From NCBI RefSeq assembly GCF_022346005.1, contig NZ_JAKRMY010000004.1:93580-157579 (forward strand): a DNA stretch of 64,000 nucleotides. The letters are read 5' to 3'. A program made the position numbers and the translations under genes. Numbering within the stretch: the first letter of the stretch is position 1; each line of letters begins with the position of its first letter. This document shows positions 18,073 to 29,984 of this stretch, piece by piece. A model generated the notes under the pieces. The model was not told the DNA's origin. It saw nothing but the letters and a program-made list of their open reading frames with translations, and did no database searches. This DNA comes from Corynebacterium sp. ACRPS. GTDB lineage: Bacteria > Actinomycetota > Actinomycetes > Mycobacteriales > Mycobacteriaceae.

Positions 18073-18840
18073 ATGGCAGAACTGGCACCACGTCCCGCCC
18101 GAACATTATCGCAGTACCGGCAGCGTAATGAGATTACGCCGAAAGAGGCGTGCTTATTCGGCGTTCCGGCCGGTTTTGCCCTCGGGTTTGCCCAAACGGA
18201 GGCCAGCTACATGCTGATGGGCGCCGGCGTTTTTGCGGTCTTCGCGGTCATTGGATTGGTGCACCTCATCCGCCATTATCCCCGCTCTATTGGGGCTAGC
18301 CAGGATGTCTACCTCGAGGGCGATTACCCCGCCATTGCTTATTGGGCGCCAGTGATACCACTTGCTCTACCGCTGGCCATGGCCCCGCTGTCCGCGGCTG
18401 GCTGGTTGCCAAACATCTCGCTGGCCCCGCCCGTGGAAGGCATCTTAACCGGAGCGGTGTCGGCGTTCGCACTCCCGCTGGGCTTGTGGGCCATGCTTTC
18501 CCAGTCCTTTCGCATTGGCCGCCGCCGCATGCAGCGCATCGTGGCTGAAGATCCCTTAGAAGGGGTCACAGATCATGCCATGCAGCTTGCCGATGCCCAC
18601 CTAAATATCCTCACCGCCCTCGTCACCGCCGGGGCCGTCCAGGGCAATACGACCACCACCAAGGCCTTGTCCCGCCTGATGCAGGTGGAACTAGATACCC
18701 TGCCGGATGCTCTTCAGGAACTAAAAAAGCATGGGCTCGTGAAGGTAGAAGATATTGGACTGCGCTCCAAAGTAGAAAGCTGGCGCATCACCCTCACCCC
18801 TACTGGAGTGAGGTGCCTGTATCAACTTGGCAGACGCTAA
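18073..18840 (+). CDS. Membrane protein with C-terminal winged-helix domain
   Basis: A 255-residue protein of unknown function. About four hydrophobic segments lie in residues 30-165 (such as YMLMGAGVFAVFAVIGLVHL and ILTGAVSAFALPLGLWAML), followed by a basic RIGRRRMQR stretch. The last 85 residues look like a MarR/PadR-type winged helix (ADAHLNILTALVTAG, LSRLMQVELDTLPDALQELKKHGLV, ITLTPTGVRCL). A membrane-anchored transcription regulator is a reasonable guess. ATG 18073 is preceded by TACGTT and 7 nt, a leaderless arrangement; GTG 18049 in frame is the alternative. It ends 4 nt inside acr3, convergently. Confidence 0.7.
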   Translation: MAELAPRPARTLSQYRQRNEITPKEACLFGVPAGFALGFAQTEASYMLMGAGVFAVFAVIGLVHLIRHYPRSIGASQDVYLEGDYPAIAYWAPVIPLALPLAMAPLSAAGWLPNISLAPPVEGILTGAVSAFALPLGLWAMLSQSFRIGRRRMQRIVAEDPLEGVTDHAMQLADAHLNILTALVTAGAVQGNTTTTKALSRLMQVELDTLPDALQELKKHGLVKVEDIGLRSKVESWRITLTPTGVRCLYQLGRR

Positions 18841-19901
18841 TTCGGCAGACTCGGGTCTCCTGGAAATAACTTAGGACCAATCCAGAGCATTACGTATACC
18901 AAACCAACCAAAACCGGAATTTCAACAAGAGGCCCAATGGTACCGGCTAACGCTTGAGCAGAGGTGGCACCAAAGGTACCGATGGACACCGCGATGGCTA
19001 ACTCAAAATTATTTCCCGCTGCGGTAAAGGCCACTGAGGCAGACTGTGCATAATTCATTCCGGCAACTTTAGCTACGCCCAAAGCCAGAAAGAACATCCC
19101 GACAAAGTACAACATCAGAGGCACCGCTACCCTAACCACTGCTACCGGCTGCTCCACTAGCTGTTCTCCTTGCAGGGAGAACAGTAAGACGATTGTATAC
19201 AGCAAACCGATCATTGCCAAAGGAGACACCGCAGGAAGGTAACGGTTTTCGAACCACTCACGCCCTTTAGTTTTCTCTGCCCATACTCGGGAGATAACCC
19301 CGAGCAAAAGCGGGATGCCTAAGAATACGAGCACTGAAGTAACAATGGACCAGAAAGAGAATTCGACAGAGGTGGTATCAAGACCCAGCCATCCCGGCAG
19401 TATCTGCAGGTAGAACCAACCCAGGACACCGAACATCGCAACTTGGAAGACGGAGTTGATTGCTACTAATACTGCCGTGGCTTCTCGGTCACCGCAGGAT
19501 AGGTCTGACCACACCAAGACCATGGCGATGCAGCGGGCAAGGCCGACAATGATAAGACCCGTGCGCAGCTCGGGTTGATCCGCCAAGAATAGCCAGGCCA
19601 GTGCGAACATGAATGCTGGCCCCACAAGCCAATTCAAAACGATTGACACGGTCATCAGCCGTCTGTCAGTGGCAATCTCCCGGGTCTTTTCATAGCGCAC
19701 TTTAGCAAGCGGTGGATACATCATCACCAACAGCCCTAAAGCAATTGGAAGGGAAATACCCCCAACTTCTAAAGCTGAGAGCGCTTTTCCAATTCCTGGA
19801 AGAAAATGACCTATAAGCAGGCCAAGGACCATAGCGATGATGATCCACACGGGAAGAAAGCGATCGAGAAAAGCCAATCGCGGCTGCTGTGAGGTAGCCA
19901 T
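18837..19901 (-). CDS. acr3: Arsenite efflux permease Acr3
   Basis: A 354-residue, ten-helix transporter of the ACR3 family. The segment GLARCIAMVLVWSDLSCGD contains the essential cysteine of ACR3 pumps, and FTAAGNNFELAIAVSIG is the second conserved motif. It exports arsenite (and possibly antimonite). I chose the ATG at 19901 because AAGGAG lies 7 nt upstream. It is divergent from arsR, and the two share the 19951-19984 operator. No arsenate reductase gene is nearby. Confidence 0.92.
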   Translation of the reverse strand: MATSQQPRLAFLDRFLPVWIIIAMVLGLLIGHFLPGIGKALSALEVGGISLPIALGLLVMMYPPLAKVRYEKTREIATDRRLMTVSIVLNWLVGPAFMFALAWLFLADQPELRTGLIIVGLARCIAMVLVWSDLSCGDREATAVLVAINSVFQVAMFGVLGWFYLQILPGWLGLDTTSVEFSFWSIVTSVLVFLGIPLLLGVISRVWAEKTKGREWFENRYLPAVSPLAMIGLLYTIVLLFSLQGEQLVEQPVAVVRVAVPLMLYFVGMFFLALGVAKVAGMNYAQSASVAFTAAGNNFELAIAVSIGTFGATSAQALAGTIGPLVEIPVLVGLVYVMLWIGPKLFPGDPSLPN

Positions 19902-19950
19902 ACCTGTCTCCTTCATTGACCCAAGTCGCACCGTACCGTGCTGCACTGTA

Positions 19951-19984
19951 CCCATTCATATCGATACCTGTCAATATGAATGGG
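19951..19984. promoter_or_regulatory. ArsR operator, inverted repeat
   Basis: CCCATTCATAT and ATATGAATGGG are exact 11-bp arms separated by 12 nt, midway between acr3 and arsR. The right arm overlaps the expected -35 position of arsR. It is the obvious site for control of both genes by ArsR. Confidence 0.75.
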
Positions 19985-20010
19985 TGGGAAAACGCCCATA
20001 TACTGAATGC

Positions 20011-20361
20011 ATGGTTTCTTCGCACGGCATGACCAAAAATCCCTACATCAACGAATGCTGTTCGCTTAGCAACGGCCCCCTAGATCAAGACAATGCCGTG
20101 CACTTTGCCCAGCAGTTCAAGGTACTTGCAGATCCCGCGCGCCTTCGCCTTTTGTCCATTTTGTGCGATGAAGGCTGCGGCCCGATGAGCGTCTCAGAAC
20201 TGACCGCATTATCCGGTCTGAGTCAGCCGACGGTGTCTCACCATCTTGCAAAAATGCGGGATGCTGACCTCTTAGCCAAACGACAGACTGGCCGCACCGT
20301 CACCCATGAAGTGCAAAAACAAGCTTTCACTGCACTGCGCGAACTACTCTCTTTCGACTAA
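20011..20361 (+). CDS. arsR: Arsenite-responsive repressor ArsR
   Basis: A 116-residue ArsR/SmtB winged-helix repressor. The helix-turn-helix is VSELTALSGLSQPTVSHHLAKM. An adjacent cysteine pair (NECCSLS) and a further cysteine in DEGCGPMSV match the Cys-Cys-Cys arsenic site known from Corynebacterium glutamicum ArsR, which differs from the CxC site of enterobacteria. TATACT (19999-20004) with a 6-nt spacer before the ATG suggests a leaderless message. ATG 20029 is an alternative start. Confidence 0.9.
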   Translation: MVSSHGMTKNPYINECCSLSNGPLDQDNAVHFAQQFKVLADPARLRLLSILCDEGCGPMSVSELTALSGLSQPTVSHHLAKMRDADLLAKRQTGRTVTHEVQKQAFTALRELLSFD

Positions 20362-20447
20362 ACAGCCACTAACAATGAAATCTTGGCCTTATATGTTTGC
20401 AACACTGTGAGCCAATCAAAGTATTTCGCCCCGCAATAAACCCCCTC

Positions 20448-20479
20448 TTAAAGGAAAAGGCCCGAGCTTAACGCTCGGG
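20448..20479 (-). terminator. Rho-independent terminator of ndk
   Basis: CCCGAGC and GCTCGGG form a 7-bp stem with a 5-nt loop; on the minus strand it is followed by CCTTTTCCTTT. It lies about 30 bp after ndk and would end the valS-folC-ndk unit. Confidence 0.75.
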
Positions 20480-20508
20480 TCTCCTTGAAATCTAGGTAGA
20501 TTCAGTGC

Positions 20509-20919
20509 TTAGAGGTTGGGGAACCAAATTCCAATCTCGCGCTCAGCGGACTCTGGGGAGTCGGAGCCGTGCACGATGTTCTCGCCCACGCTGAGTGCGA
20601 AGTCACCGCGGATGGAACCGGGTGCGGCCTTGGAGACTGGGTCGGTGCCGCCGGCCAGCTGGCGCCATGCCTCGATGGCGCGCTCGCCTTCAACAACGCC
20701 GGCAATCAGCGGTGCGGAGGTGATGAAGTCCACGAGCTCGCCAAAGAATGGCTTGTCCTTGTGCTCTTCGTAGTGCTTTTCTGCGGTCTCGCGGTCAGCC
20801 ACGCGCAGGTCCAACTCAGCCAGCTTGAGGCCCTTGCGCTCGATGCGGGCGATGATCTCGCCCACGTGGCCGTTCTTTACGCCGTCCGGCTTAATGAGGA
20901 TCAATGTACGTTCAGTCAT
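20509..20919 (-). CDS. ndk: Nucleoside diphosphate kinase
   Basis: A 136-residue NDP kinase that equilibrates nucleoside triphosphates with ATP. It starts [20 protein letters not shown], and the active-site histidine is in [22 protein letters not shown] followed by 7 nt and the ATG suggests its own leaderless promoter, although it also ends the valS operon. Synteny with rne, folC and valS is the same as Rv2444c-Rv2448c. Confidence 0.95.
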   Translation of the reverse strand: MTERTLILIKPDGVKNGHVGEIIARIERKGLKLAELDLRVADRETAEKHYEEHKDKPFFGELVDFITSAPLIAGVVEGERAIEAWRQLAGGTDPVSKAAPGSIRGDFALSVGENIVHGSDSPESAEREIGIWFPNL

Positions 20920-21005
20920 GCCCCATACTGTACCGAATACCCACAACTCGTCCACGACCGAGGGCCATAAGCGGGGGCAGCGTAGTGGGCGGCATTTAAT
21001 AAGCA

Positions 21006-21317
21006 TTAAGTAAGCTGCTGGACTATCTCCGTCGCGCGCTCGTGGGAGGTACCCCGAAACCACAGGCGCACTTGGTTAACCGCCGTGCCAAACTGGCCGT
21101 TGCCCAGCAAACGCTTAATCTCTGCTCGCTGCTCTTTATCCAAATCATCAAGGGTGGCTTCTTCTGCCCGCTGAAAATTAGCGCGCAGGGCAAGGGCCAA
21201 AAATACGGCGGCAATGATGAGTGCTACCAGCGGCAGCCACGGCGCGCCCGTGGCCGCGCGGGCAGCGACCGCGGCAATGCAGGCTAGGGCCGCGAGGACG
21301 AGATAGACGGTGCGCAT
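21006..21317 (-). CDS. Small conserved membrane protein
   Basis: A 103-residue protein with two hydrophobic helices at the N-terminus ([15 protein letters not shown] and [16 protein letters not shown]) and a charged C-terminal half ([19 protein letters not shown]). I know no function. It begins 6 bp before the stop of the DUF4233 gene would end on the other side, so translation is coupled; GTG 21323 overlapping that stop is an alternative start. It sits between folC-DUF4233 and ndk. Confidence 0.7.
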   Translation of the reverse strand: MRTVYLVLAALACIAAVAARAATGAPWLPLVALIIAAVFLALALRANFQRAEEATLDDLDKEQRAEIKRLLGNGQFGTAVNQVRLWFRGTSHERATEIVQQLT

Positions 21318-21322
21318 GGCCA

Positions 21323-21808
21323 CTACTTCTGGTTGAGGTGCTGGGTAGTTAAGTAACCGCGCTTCATGCGGGCGATTAAGTTACTGCGCAAATACGCCGC
21401 AAGGAGCCACTCCATGCCAAAGATGATGAAGATCGCGGCGATGGACCAGTGCGCCATAAAACCCAGGATAAGGCCCAATAGCTGCGCCCACACGATGACG
21501 GTCAGCGCCCACTTCTTATTCATAAACGCGATCATGCCCAAGTGGAATATCAGGGCACCTATGACTACGCCGTAGTTAAACGGCGTCCACAGCGTACCGT
21601 CATACAGCTTGTACAACAGCGGCAGCGCCAAAACGAGCGTGATCGACTCCATGATGAGCGAGCTGGCGATGACCATGCCATTAAAGCTCTTGAGCGGATC
21701 CTTAACGGGATCCTGCCCTAGGCCCAATGGGCCGATTTCATTGTCCGCTATGTCGTCGCCGCGGCGCGGCTGACGAGGCAGGCGGGACCTAGGATTGGGG
21801 CTGGTCAT
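21323..21808 (-). CDS. DUF4233 membrane protein (Rv2446c-like)
   Basis: A 161-residue protein with four predicted helices after a hydrophilic, arginine-rich first 35 residues. The stretch NGMVIASSLIMESITLVLALP and its place directly after folC identify it as the DUF4233 protein conserved in actinobacteria (Rv2446c). The ATG overlaps the folC stop (ATGA). Function unknown. Confidence 0.82.
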   Translation of the reverse strand: MTSPNPRSRLPRQPRRGDDIADNEIGPLGLGQDPVKDPLKSFNGMVIASSLIMESITLVLALPLLYKLYDGTLWTPFNYGVVIGALIFHLGMIAFMNKKWALTVIVWAQLLGLILGFMAHWSIAAIFIIFGMEWLLAAYLRSNLIARMKRGYLTTQHLNQK

Positions 21809-23376
21809 GCGGGCTCCTTTCCAAACATAGCGCGGGCTTCGCCGGCGGTAACCACCGAACCGGTAATGACAATACCGGAGCCGGATTGCACCTCAGATTC
21901 CTCCGCCAGCTCCACGGCTTGCGCGTAGGCACCGGGCAGATCATCGGCCACATAGACGCGCTCTTCGCCATAAATATCGCGGGCCGTTTCCGCCAATTCA
22001 TAGGCATCGATCGCGCGCGGCGAGGAGTTCTGGGAGATTACCACCTCGCTCAAGTACGGCTCCAGCGCGGCGAGGATGCCTTGGGCATCCTTATCGCCAA
22101 AGATGGAGAGCACGCCGATGAGCCGCGCAAAATCGAAATCGCGGTCGAGCGCCGCGCCAAGCGCCTTGGCGCCGTGGGGATTGTGGGCGGCATCGATAAA
22201 CGTCGTGGGCGAGGTGCGCACTCGCTCGAGGCGGCCGGGCGAAATCGTCTTGGCAAAACCGTTGCGCACGGAGGAAATATCCAGAGGATGCCCGGAAGAG
22301 GCACCGAAGAAGGCTTCGACCGCTGCAAGGGCAACGGCCGCATTCTTGGCCTGGTGCTCGCCGTGCAACGGCAAGAAAATATCCTCGTACATGCCGCCGA
22401 GGCCCTGGATATTAACCTGCTGGCCACCGACCGCAATGCGGGATTCTAAGGCCGCGAATTCCGCTCCGGAGCGGGCCACGCCGGCATCCATATCCACCGC
22501 GCGCTGCAGGATGACCTGCATGGCCTCAGGGTCTTGCTCGGCAATAATGGCGATGTTTTCATTCGGGGTCAGCGGGTCTTCGGCATCGGCGCGGCGCTTG
22601 ATGATACCCGCCTTCTCCCCCGCAATCTCCCGAATATCGCTGCCCAGGTAATCCGTGTGGTCTAGGCCCACCGGGGTAATCACGGAAACGTCCGCATTGA
22701 CCACGTTCGTGGCATCCCACGTCCCACCGAGGCCGACCTCGACGACGGCGACGTCAACGGGGGCATCGGCAAACGCTGCATAGGATAGGCCCACCAAGAC
22801 CTCGAACTTGGACATGGGGACCTCAGAGCGCGCATCCACCATCTCCACGTACGGCTTGATTTCGTGCCACAGGCGCACGTAGTCGCGCGGGTGGATGGGC
22901 CGGCCATCGATGCCGATGCGCTCGGTGACCCGCTGCAGGTGCGGGCTGGTGACCAGGCCCACGCGGCGGTGGAAGGAACGCAGCAGCGAATCGACCATGC
23001 GCGCGGTAGAAGACTTACCATTGGTGCCCGCAATGTGGATGACATCAAAGGACTGTTCGGGGTGACCGAGCAAATCCATGAGCATCTCGATGCGCTCCAG
23101 GGTGGGCTCGATCTTAGTCTCCGGCCAGCGCTGGTTGAGCTCGTCTTCCACCTCACCGAGCGCCTGCAGCTCCTCCGGGGATACCTCTTGGGGCGCGGCG
23201 TCGTTATATTCTTCGTCTTCGCCCATGCCGAGGTTCAGGGTCAGGCCCGATTCCGTGATCTCCACCGGGGTGCCATCGGTGCCTTCCTTGAGGGCATCGA
23301 CGATTTCAAAATCGTCCTCTCCCCCGGCGACCTCGCCGTTCCCGTTGGCGTCGTGATTGAAGCGCTGATCTGTCAC
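21805..23376 (-). CDS. folC: Folylpolyglutamate synthase / dihydrofolate synthase FolC
   Basis: A 523-residue Mur-ligase-type enzyme that adds glutamates to folates. The P-loop HIAGTNGKSSTARM is near residue 125, with further motifs VEVGLGGTWDATN, GLDHTDYLG and DAAHNPHGAKAL. The first 85 residues are an acidic extension not seen in short FolC proteins. The start is GTG 23376, overlapping the valS stop by one base, so the genes are coupled. Confidence 0.93.
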   Translation of the reverse strand: MTDQRFNHDANGNGEVAGGEDDFEIVDALKEGTDGTPVEITESGLTLNLGMGEDEEYNDAAPQEVSPEELQALGEVEDELNQRWPETKIEPTLERIEMLMDLLGHPEQSFDVIHIAGTNGKSSTARMVDSLLRSFHRRVGLVTSPHLQRVTERIGIDGRPIHPRDYVRLWHEIKPYVEMVDARSEVPMSKFEVLVGLSYAAFADAPVDVAVVEVGLGGTWDATNVVNADVSVITPVGLDHTDYLGSDIREIAGEKAGIIKRRADAEDPLTPNENIAIIAEQDPEAMQVILQRAVDMDAGVARSGAEFAALESRIAVGGQQVNIQGLGGMYEDIFLPLHGEHQAKNAAVALAAVEAFFGASSGHPLDISSVRNGFAKTISPGRLERVRTSPTTFIDAAHNPHGAKALGAALDRDFDFARLIGVLSIFGDKDAQGILAALEPYLSEVVISQNSSPRAIDAYELAETARDIYGEERVYVADDLPGAYAQAVELAEESEVQSGSGIVITGSVVTAGEARAMFGKEPA

Positions 23377-26108
23377 TACTTAAGGCCCTCCAAACGGCTG
23401 GTAATGCGCTCGACTTCCTCGCGTGCGATGTCTTGGCGCGCCCGAATCTTATTGACCACCTCTTCCGGCGCCTTGGCCAGGAAGTTCTCATTGCCCAGCT
23501 TCTTGCCGGTCTGTTCCAGTTCCTTATTGGCCTTGGCCAGATCCTTTTCCAGGCGCTTGCGCTCGGCTTCAACGTCGACCGCGCCGTGGGTATCCAGCGT
23601 TACCTCCACGGTGGCCTGGGACAGGCGCACCTCAATGGAGGCCGAGGGGTTAAAGTCCTCGCCCGGCGCGGTGGTATTGGCCAGGTTGCGGACCAATTCC
23701 TCTTGGCCCTGCAGGTCTGCCGCGGCGAAGTCGAGGCGGCCCGGCACCTTTTGCGAAGGCTTAACGCCCTGATCGGAGCGGAAGCGGCGCAGCTCGGTAA
23801 TGAGCTTATCGGCATCATCGATGCGGCGGGCGGCCACCGCGTCCTTGGTGGCGCCGCCGTTGGTATCGGCCACTGTGGGCCACGGGGCGATGACGATGGA
23901 TTCCCCGCCGGTCAATGCCTTCCACAGCACCTCGGTCACATACGGCATGGTGGGGTGCAATAGGCGCAGCACCACGTCGATGACGCGGCCCAAGACGATC
24001 TGGGTATTGCGGCCTTCTACCGTTTCGCCATCGCTCGGGATCTGCGTCTTGGCAATCTCCAGGTACCAGTCACAGAGCTCATCCCAGGTGAAGTGGTAGA
24101 GCAGCTCGTTGGCCTTGGCAAATTGATAATCGTCCAAGTAGGCATCGACCTGGGTGCGCACCTCTTCGGCGCGGTCAAGGATCCAGCGGTCGGCATCCGA
24201 AAGCTCCGTGCGGCTAGGCAAAGGTGCCACGCCGGCGCCGTTCATCAGCGCAAACTTGGTGGCATTAAAGAGCTTGGTAGCGAAATTGCGCGATGCCGCG
24301 GCGGCATCAGAGCCCAGCGGCAAATCCACGCCCGGGTTGGCGCCGCGGGCAAGGGTAAAGCGCAGCGCATCGGCGCCGTAATCGCGCACCCAGTCCATCG
24401 GGTCAATGCCATTGCCCAGGGACTTGGACATCTTGCGGCCCTGCTCATCGCGCACAAGGCCGTGCAGGTAAAGGTCTTTGAAAGGAATCTGCGGGCGGCC
24501 ATCGGTGCCCTTACCCAAAAGCTCTGGGGTCTTGGTGCCGGCGAAGGTGCCGAACATTATCATGCGCGCGACCCAGAAGAACAAGATGTCATAGGCTGTG
24601 ACCAGCACGTTGGTGGGATAGAACTTCTCCAGATCCGGGGTCTTATCGGGCCAGCCCAGGGTGGAAAATGGCCACAGCGCCGAAGAGAACCAGGTATCGA
24701 GGACGTCCGGATCCTGCTCGTATCCTGCCGGCGGCTCCTCATCGGGGCCGACGCACACGATGTCACGCTCGATCTCACCGGACTCGTTCGTGCGCTCCGG
24801 GCCGTACCAAATGGGGATGCGGTGGCCCCACCACAGCTGGCGGGAGATGCACCAATCGTGCATGTCATCGACCCACTCAAAATAGCGCGGCTCCAGCGAC
24901 TGCGGGTGCAAGACGGTATCGCCCTCGCGCACGGCATCGCCAGAGGCCTTCGCCATCTGCGCGACATCGACGAACCACTGCAGTGACAGGCGCGGCTCGA
25001 TGGGCTCGCCGGAGCGCTCCGAGTGGCCCACGGAGTGGACATTGGGGCGGATTTCTTTGACGATGCGCCCCTGCTCCCGCAGCGCCTCCCGAATTTCCAC
25101 GCGCGCTTCTTCGCGCGTCATGCCATCAAAACGGGTGCCGGTATGCGCGATGTGGCCGGTGGTATCCATCACCGTCGGCATATCCAAGTTATGGCGGGTG
25201 CCCATGGCGTAGTCATTGGGATCGTGGGCCGGGGTGATCTTTACCGCACCGGTACCAAACTCCATGTCCACGTAATCATCAGCGATGATCTTCAGCTTCA
25301 AGTCATCGCGGAAGGGGTGTTCCAATTCCTGGCCCACGAGGTGGGCGTAGCGCTCATCGTCGGGGTGGACGGCAATGGCGACATCGCCAAGCATGGTTTC
25401 CACACGCGTGGTGGCAACAATGAGGTGCGGCTCATCGTCATTGAGCGAGCCATAGCGGATGGAGACCAGCTCGCCCTCGACGTCCTTGTAGACGACCTCG
25501 ATATCGGAAACGGCGGTCTCCAGCACCGGCGACCAATTGACCAGGCGGTTGGCCCGGTAAATCATGCCCTCATCGTAGAGGTTCTTAAAGATGGTCTGTA
25601 CCGCACGCGACAGGCCCTCATCCAGGGTAAAGCGCTCGCGGGTCCAGTCCACGGAGTCACCGATGGCGCGCATCTGGTTCTGGATGGTGCCACCGAATTC
25701 TTCCTTCCATTCCCAGACCTTGTCGATGAACTCCTCGCGCTCATAATCCCAGCGCTTTTTGCCCTCGGTCTCCTTGAGCTTGGCCTCAACCTTGGTCTGG
25801 GTGGCAATGCCCGCGTGATCCGCACCGGGCAGCCACAAAGTGGAATAGCCCTGCATGCGCTTGCGGCGAATGATGGAGTCAATCAGCGTGTGATCTAAAG
25901 CGTGGCCCATGTGCAGCTGGCCGGTCACATTCGGCGGTGGCAGCACGATGGAAAAGCCCTCCGCCTCCGAATTCGCATCCGGGGTGAAGTAGCCGCGGTC
26001 GACCCAACCTTCATAGAGGTCTTTTTCTACCGCCTGCGGCTCCCAGGACTTGGGAAGCTGGTCCGCGCGATTGGTGCCAACGAGTTGCTCTTTATTCTGA
26101 TCAGTCAC
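23376..26108 (-). CDS. valS: Valyl-tRNA synthetase
   Basis: A 910-residue class I synthetase charging tRNA-Val. HIGH motif variant [16 protein letters not shown] and KMSKS motif [17 protein letters not shown] are present, with the editing domain between and a C-terminal coiled-coil ([21 protein letters not shown]). The start is GTG 26108: TAGAGT (26116-26121) lies 7 nt before it, giving a leaderless promoter. A longer frame exists upstream but overlaps the divergent panB start and has no family similarity. Confidence 0.95.
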   Translation of the reverse strand: MTDQNKEQLVGTNRADQLPKSWEPQAVEKDLYEGWVDRGYFTPDANSEAEGFSIVLPPPNVTGQLHMGHALDHTLIDSIIRRKRMQGYSTLWLPGADHAGIATQTKVEAKLKETEGKKRWDYEREEFIDKVWEWKEEFGGTIQNQMRAIGDSVDWTRERFTLDEGLSRAVQTIFKNLYDEGMIYRANRLVNWSPVLETAVSDIEVVYKDVEGELVSIRYGSLNDDEPHLIVATTRVETMLGDVAIAVHPDDERYAHLVGQELEHPFRDDLKLKIIADDYVDMEFGTGAVKITPAHDPNDYAMGTRHNLDMPTVMDTTGHIAHTGTRFDGMTREEARVEIREALREQGRIVKEIRPNVHSVGHSERSGEPIEPRLSLQWFVDVAQMAKASGDAVREGDTVLHPQSLEPRYFEWVDDMHDWCISRQLWWGHRIPIWYGPERTNESGEIERDIVCVGPDEEPPAGYEQDPDVLDTWFSSALWPFSTLGWPDKTPDLEKFYPTNVLVTAYDILFFWVARMIMFGTFAGTKTPELLGKGTDGRPQIPFKDLYLHGLVRDEQGRKMSKSLGNGIDPMDWVRDYGADALRFTLARGANPGVDLPLGSDAAAASRNFATKLFNATKFALMNGAGVAPLPSRTELSDADRWILDRAEEVRTQVDAYLDDYQFAKANELLYHFTWDELCDWYLEIAKTQIPSDGETVEGRNTQIVLGRVIDVVLRLLHPTMPYVTEVLWKALTGGESIVIAPWPTVADTNGGATKDAVAARRIDDADKLITELRRFRSDQGVKPSQKVPGRLDFAAADLQGQEELVRNLANTTAPGEDFNPSASIEVRLSQATVEVTLDTHGAVDVEAERKRLEKDLAKANKELEQTGKKLGNENFLAKAPEEVVNKIRARQDIAREEVERITSRLEGLK

Positions 26109-26115
26109 CTGGCCA

Positions 26116-26159
26116 ACTCTACCCTGTGCGTCAACTGGCACCAGCGCCCTGTCTAAAGT
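26116..26159. promoter_or_regulatory. Divergent valS/panB promoters
   Basis: Two outward -10 hexamers lie within 57 bp: TAGAGT on the minus strand (26116-26121, 7 nt before valS GTG) and TAAAGT on the plus strand (26154-26159, 6 nt before panB ATG). Both fit leaderless transcription. Confidence 0.5.
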
Positions 26160-26165
26160 AAGGGC

Positions 26166-26987
26166 ATGTCTCACAACCCTGGCCACCGTGCCCGTCTCCG
26201 CACCCGTTACTTCGCCCAAGCCAAAGATAACTCTCAGGCCTTCGCGTGCCTGACGAGTTATGACTGCATGACCGCCGAGATCTTCGATGAAGCCGGGGTG
26301 GATCTCCTGCTCGTGGGCGATTCCCTGGCCAATGTAGTCCTGGGCCGCGAAACCACGCTCTCGCTCACACTGGATGAAATGATCCCCCTTGCCCGCGCGG
26401 TGGTTGCATCGACCTCCCGCGCCTTCGTGGTGGTGGATCTGCCCTTTGGTTCCTACGAAGCCGGCCCCGCCCAGGCGCTCGAGACCGCTGTGCGCGTCAT
26501 GAAGGAAACCGGTGCGCAGGCCGTGAAGCTAGAGGGTGGTGCGGAGCGCGCACCGATTGTTGCCGCGCTTGCCGCCGCCGGCATCCCAGTCTGCGCCCAC
26601 ATTGGCTTTACACCCCAGCAGGTCCACGCCTTAGGCGGCTTCGTAGTCCAAGGCCGCGGTGCCGGCGCGGAGAAGCTTCACGACGACGCCCGCGCCCTCG
26701 CCGAGGCCGGCGCCTTCGCCGTGGTGCTGGAGATGGTCCCAGCAGCCCTTGCTGAGCAGGTGACCAAGGAGCTGCCCATCCCCACCATCGGCATCGGCGC
26801 CGGCGCGCAGACCGACGGCCAGATTCTGGTGTGGACCGATGCCTTCGGCCTAGGCGGGCCCAAGGCGCCGCGTTTTGTGCGCCGCTACGCGGATCTGCGC
26901 GGCGCGCTGCTGGAGGGCGCGAAGGATTACGTGTCCGATGTGAACGAACGCTCCTTCCCCAACGCCGAGGAGTCCTTCGAGGACTAA
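26166..26987 (+). CDS. panB: 3-methyl-2-oxobutanoate hydroxymethyltransferase PanB
   Basis: A 273-residue enzyme making ketopantoate from ketoisovalerate and methylene-tetrahydrofolate. Conserved segments are [25 protein letters not shown] (metal-binding Asp) and the catalytic glutamate in LEMVPAALA. It is followed by panC after 10 bp, forming the pantothenate unit. The ATG has no Shine-Dalgarno but a -10 6 nt away. Confidence 0.95.
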   Translation: MSHNPGHRARLRTRYFAQAKDNSQAFACLTSYDCMTAEIFDEAGVDLLLVGDSLANVVLGRETTLSLTLDEMIPLARAVVASTSRAFVVVDLPFGSYEAGPAQALETAVRVMKETGAQAVKLEGGAERAPIVAALAAAGIPVCAHIGFTPQQVHALGGFVVQGRGAGAEKLHDDARALAEAGAFAVVLEMVPAALAEQVTKELPIPTIGIGAGAQTDGQILVWTDAFGLGGPKAPRFVRRYADLRGALLEGAKDYVSDVNERSFPNAEESFED

Positions 26988-26997
26988 GGTTTTGGCC

Positions 26998-29186
<2,189 letters not shown>

Positions 29187-29945
29187 ATGAGCACTGAGCA
29201 CACCGAACCGCTGCACGCTGCGGAGCAGGCGGAGGACTCCGACGCTCACGCTGCGGATTCCATCAGCACCGATGCCGTGGTGGATATCGCCATTTCCCAG
29301 TTTTCCGCGTGGGGTTTTTCTGAAACCAAGCTGGACACCATTGCCGCGGAATCCGGCATGTCCAAGCGCATGATTCACTACCACTTTGGCGATAAGCAGG
29401 GCCTGTATTTGAGCGCTCTAAGCACCGCCGCCGAGCGCCTCCGCCCCAATGAAGAGGACTTGGAGCTCGATTCCGCGGTCCCGGTCGAGGGCGTGCGCAA
29501 GCTGGTGGACTGGATCTTCTGGCAATACGTCAACCACCCCGAGGCCATTCGCATGATGACCTGGGAAACCGCCCAGTCCATCGTGGGCTCTTCCACCAAT
29601 CCCGTGGCGGATTTCAGCGGCGTCGCCCTCCACCTCGACCGCCTGCTCATGCTGGGCCAGGACGCCGGTGCCTTCCGCCCGGGCATTTCCACCAACGATA
29701 TTTTCACCATCATCGCCTCGCTCACCTCGTACCGCGTGACCAACCGGGCGATGATGGACAACCTATTGGGCGTGGATATGTCCAGCCAGGCAAATACCGA
29801 CGGCATGCACCGGCTTACCGTCGATACCGTGCTGGCATTCCTCACCGCCAATATCCCCGATTCCGGCCACGAGTCTTATTTGGTGCCTTCTGATGCCGAC
29901 GAGGGCGATGAGGCCTCCCCGCAAGATATCTACGGCGAGGCATAA
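29187..29945 (+). CDS. TetR-family transcriptional regulator
   Basis: A 252-residue regulator. The N-terminal helix-turn-helix is TKLDTIAAESGMSKRMIHYHFGDKQGLY (residues 50-77), preceded by an acidic, Ala-rich lead of about 30 residues. The ligand domain contains WIFWQYVNHPEAIRMMTWE, similar to TetR_C domains of the RutR-like group. A TetR gene beside mdh is also present in Corynebacterium glutamicum. The inducer and targets are unknown. The acidic C-terminal tail is not conserved in the family. Confidence 0.85.
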   Translation: MSTEHTEPLHAAEQAEDSDAHAADSISTDAVVDIAISQFSAWGFSETKLDTIAAESGMSKRMIHYHFGDKQGLYLSALSTAAERLRPNEEDLELDSAVPVEGVRKLVDWIFWQYVNHPEAIRMMTWETAQSIVGSSTNPVADFSGVALHLDRLLMLGQDAGAFRPGISTNDIFTIIASLTSYRVTNRAMMDNLLGVDMSSQANTDGMHRLTVDTVLAFLTANIPDSGHESYLVPSDADEGDEASPQDIYGEA

Positions 29946-29950
29946 AAGTA

Positions 29951-29977
29951 GGGGCACCGGCTGCTTGCCGATGCCCC
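29951..29977. terminator. Bidirectional terminator between tetR and clpX
   Basis: GGGGCACCGGC and GCCGATGCCCC pair in a stem with one bulge, followed by CTTCT. It serves the two convergent genes. Confidence 0.65.
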
Positions 29978-29984
29978 CTTCTAA

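Noticed and set aside
26109..26219. N-terminal extension of valS
   Set aside because: It crosses the panB start and promoter; synthetase similarity begins after GTG 26108.
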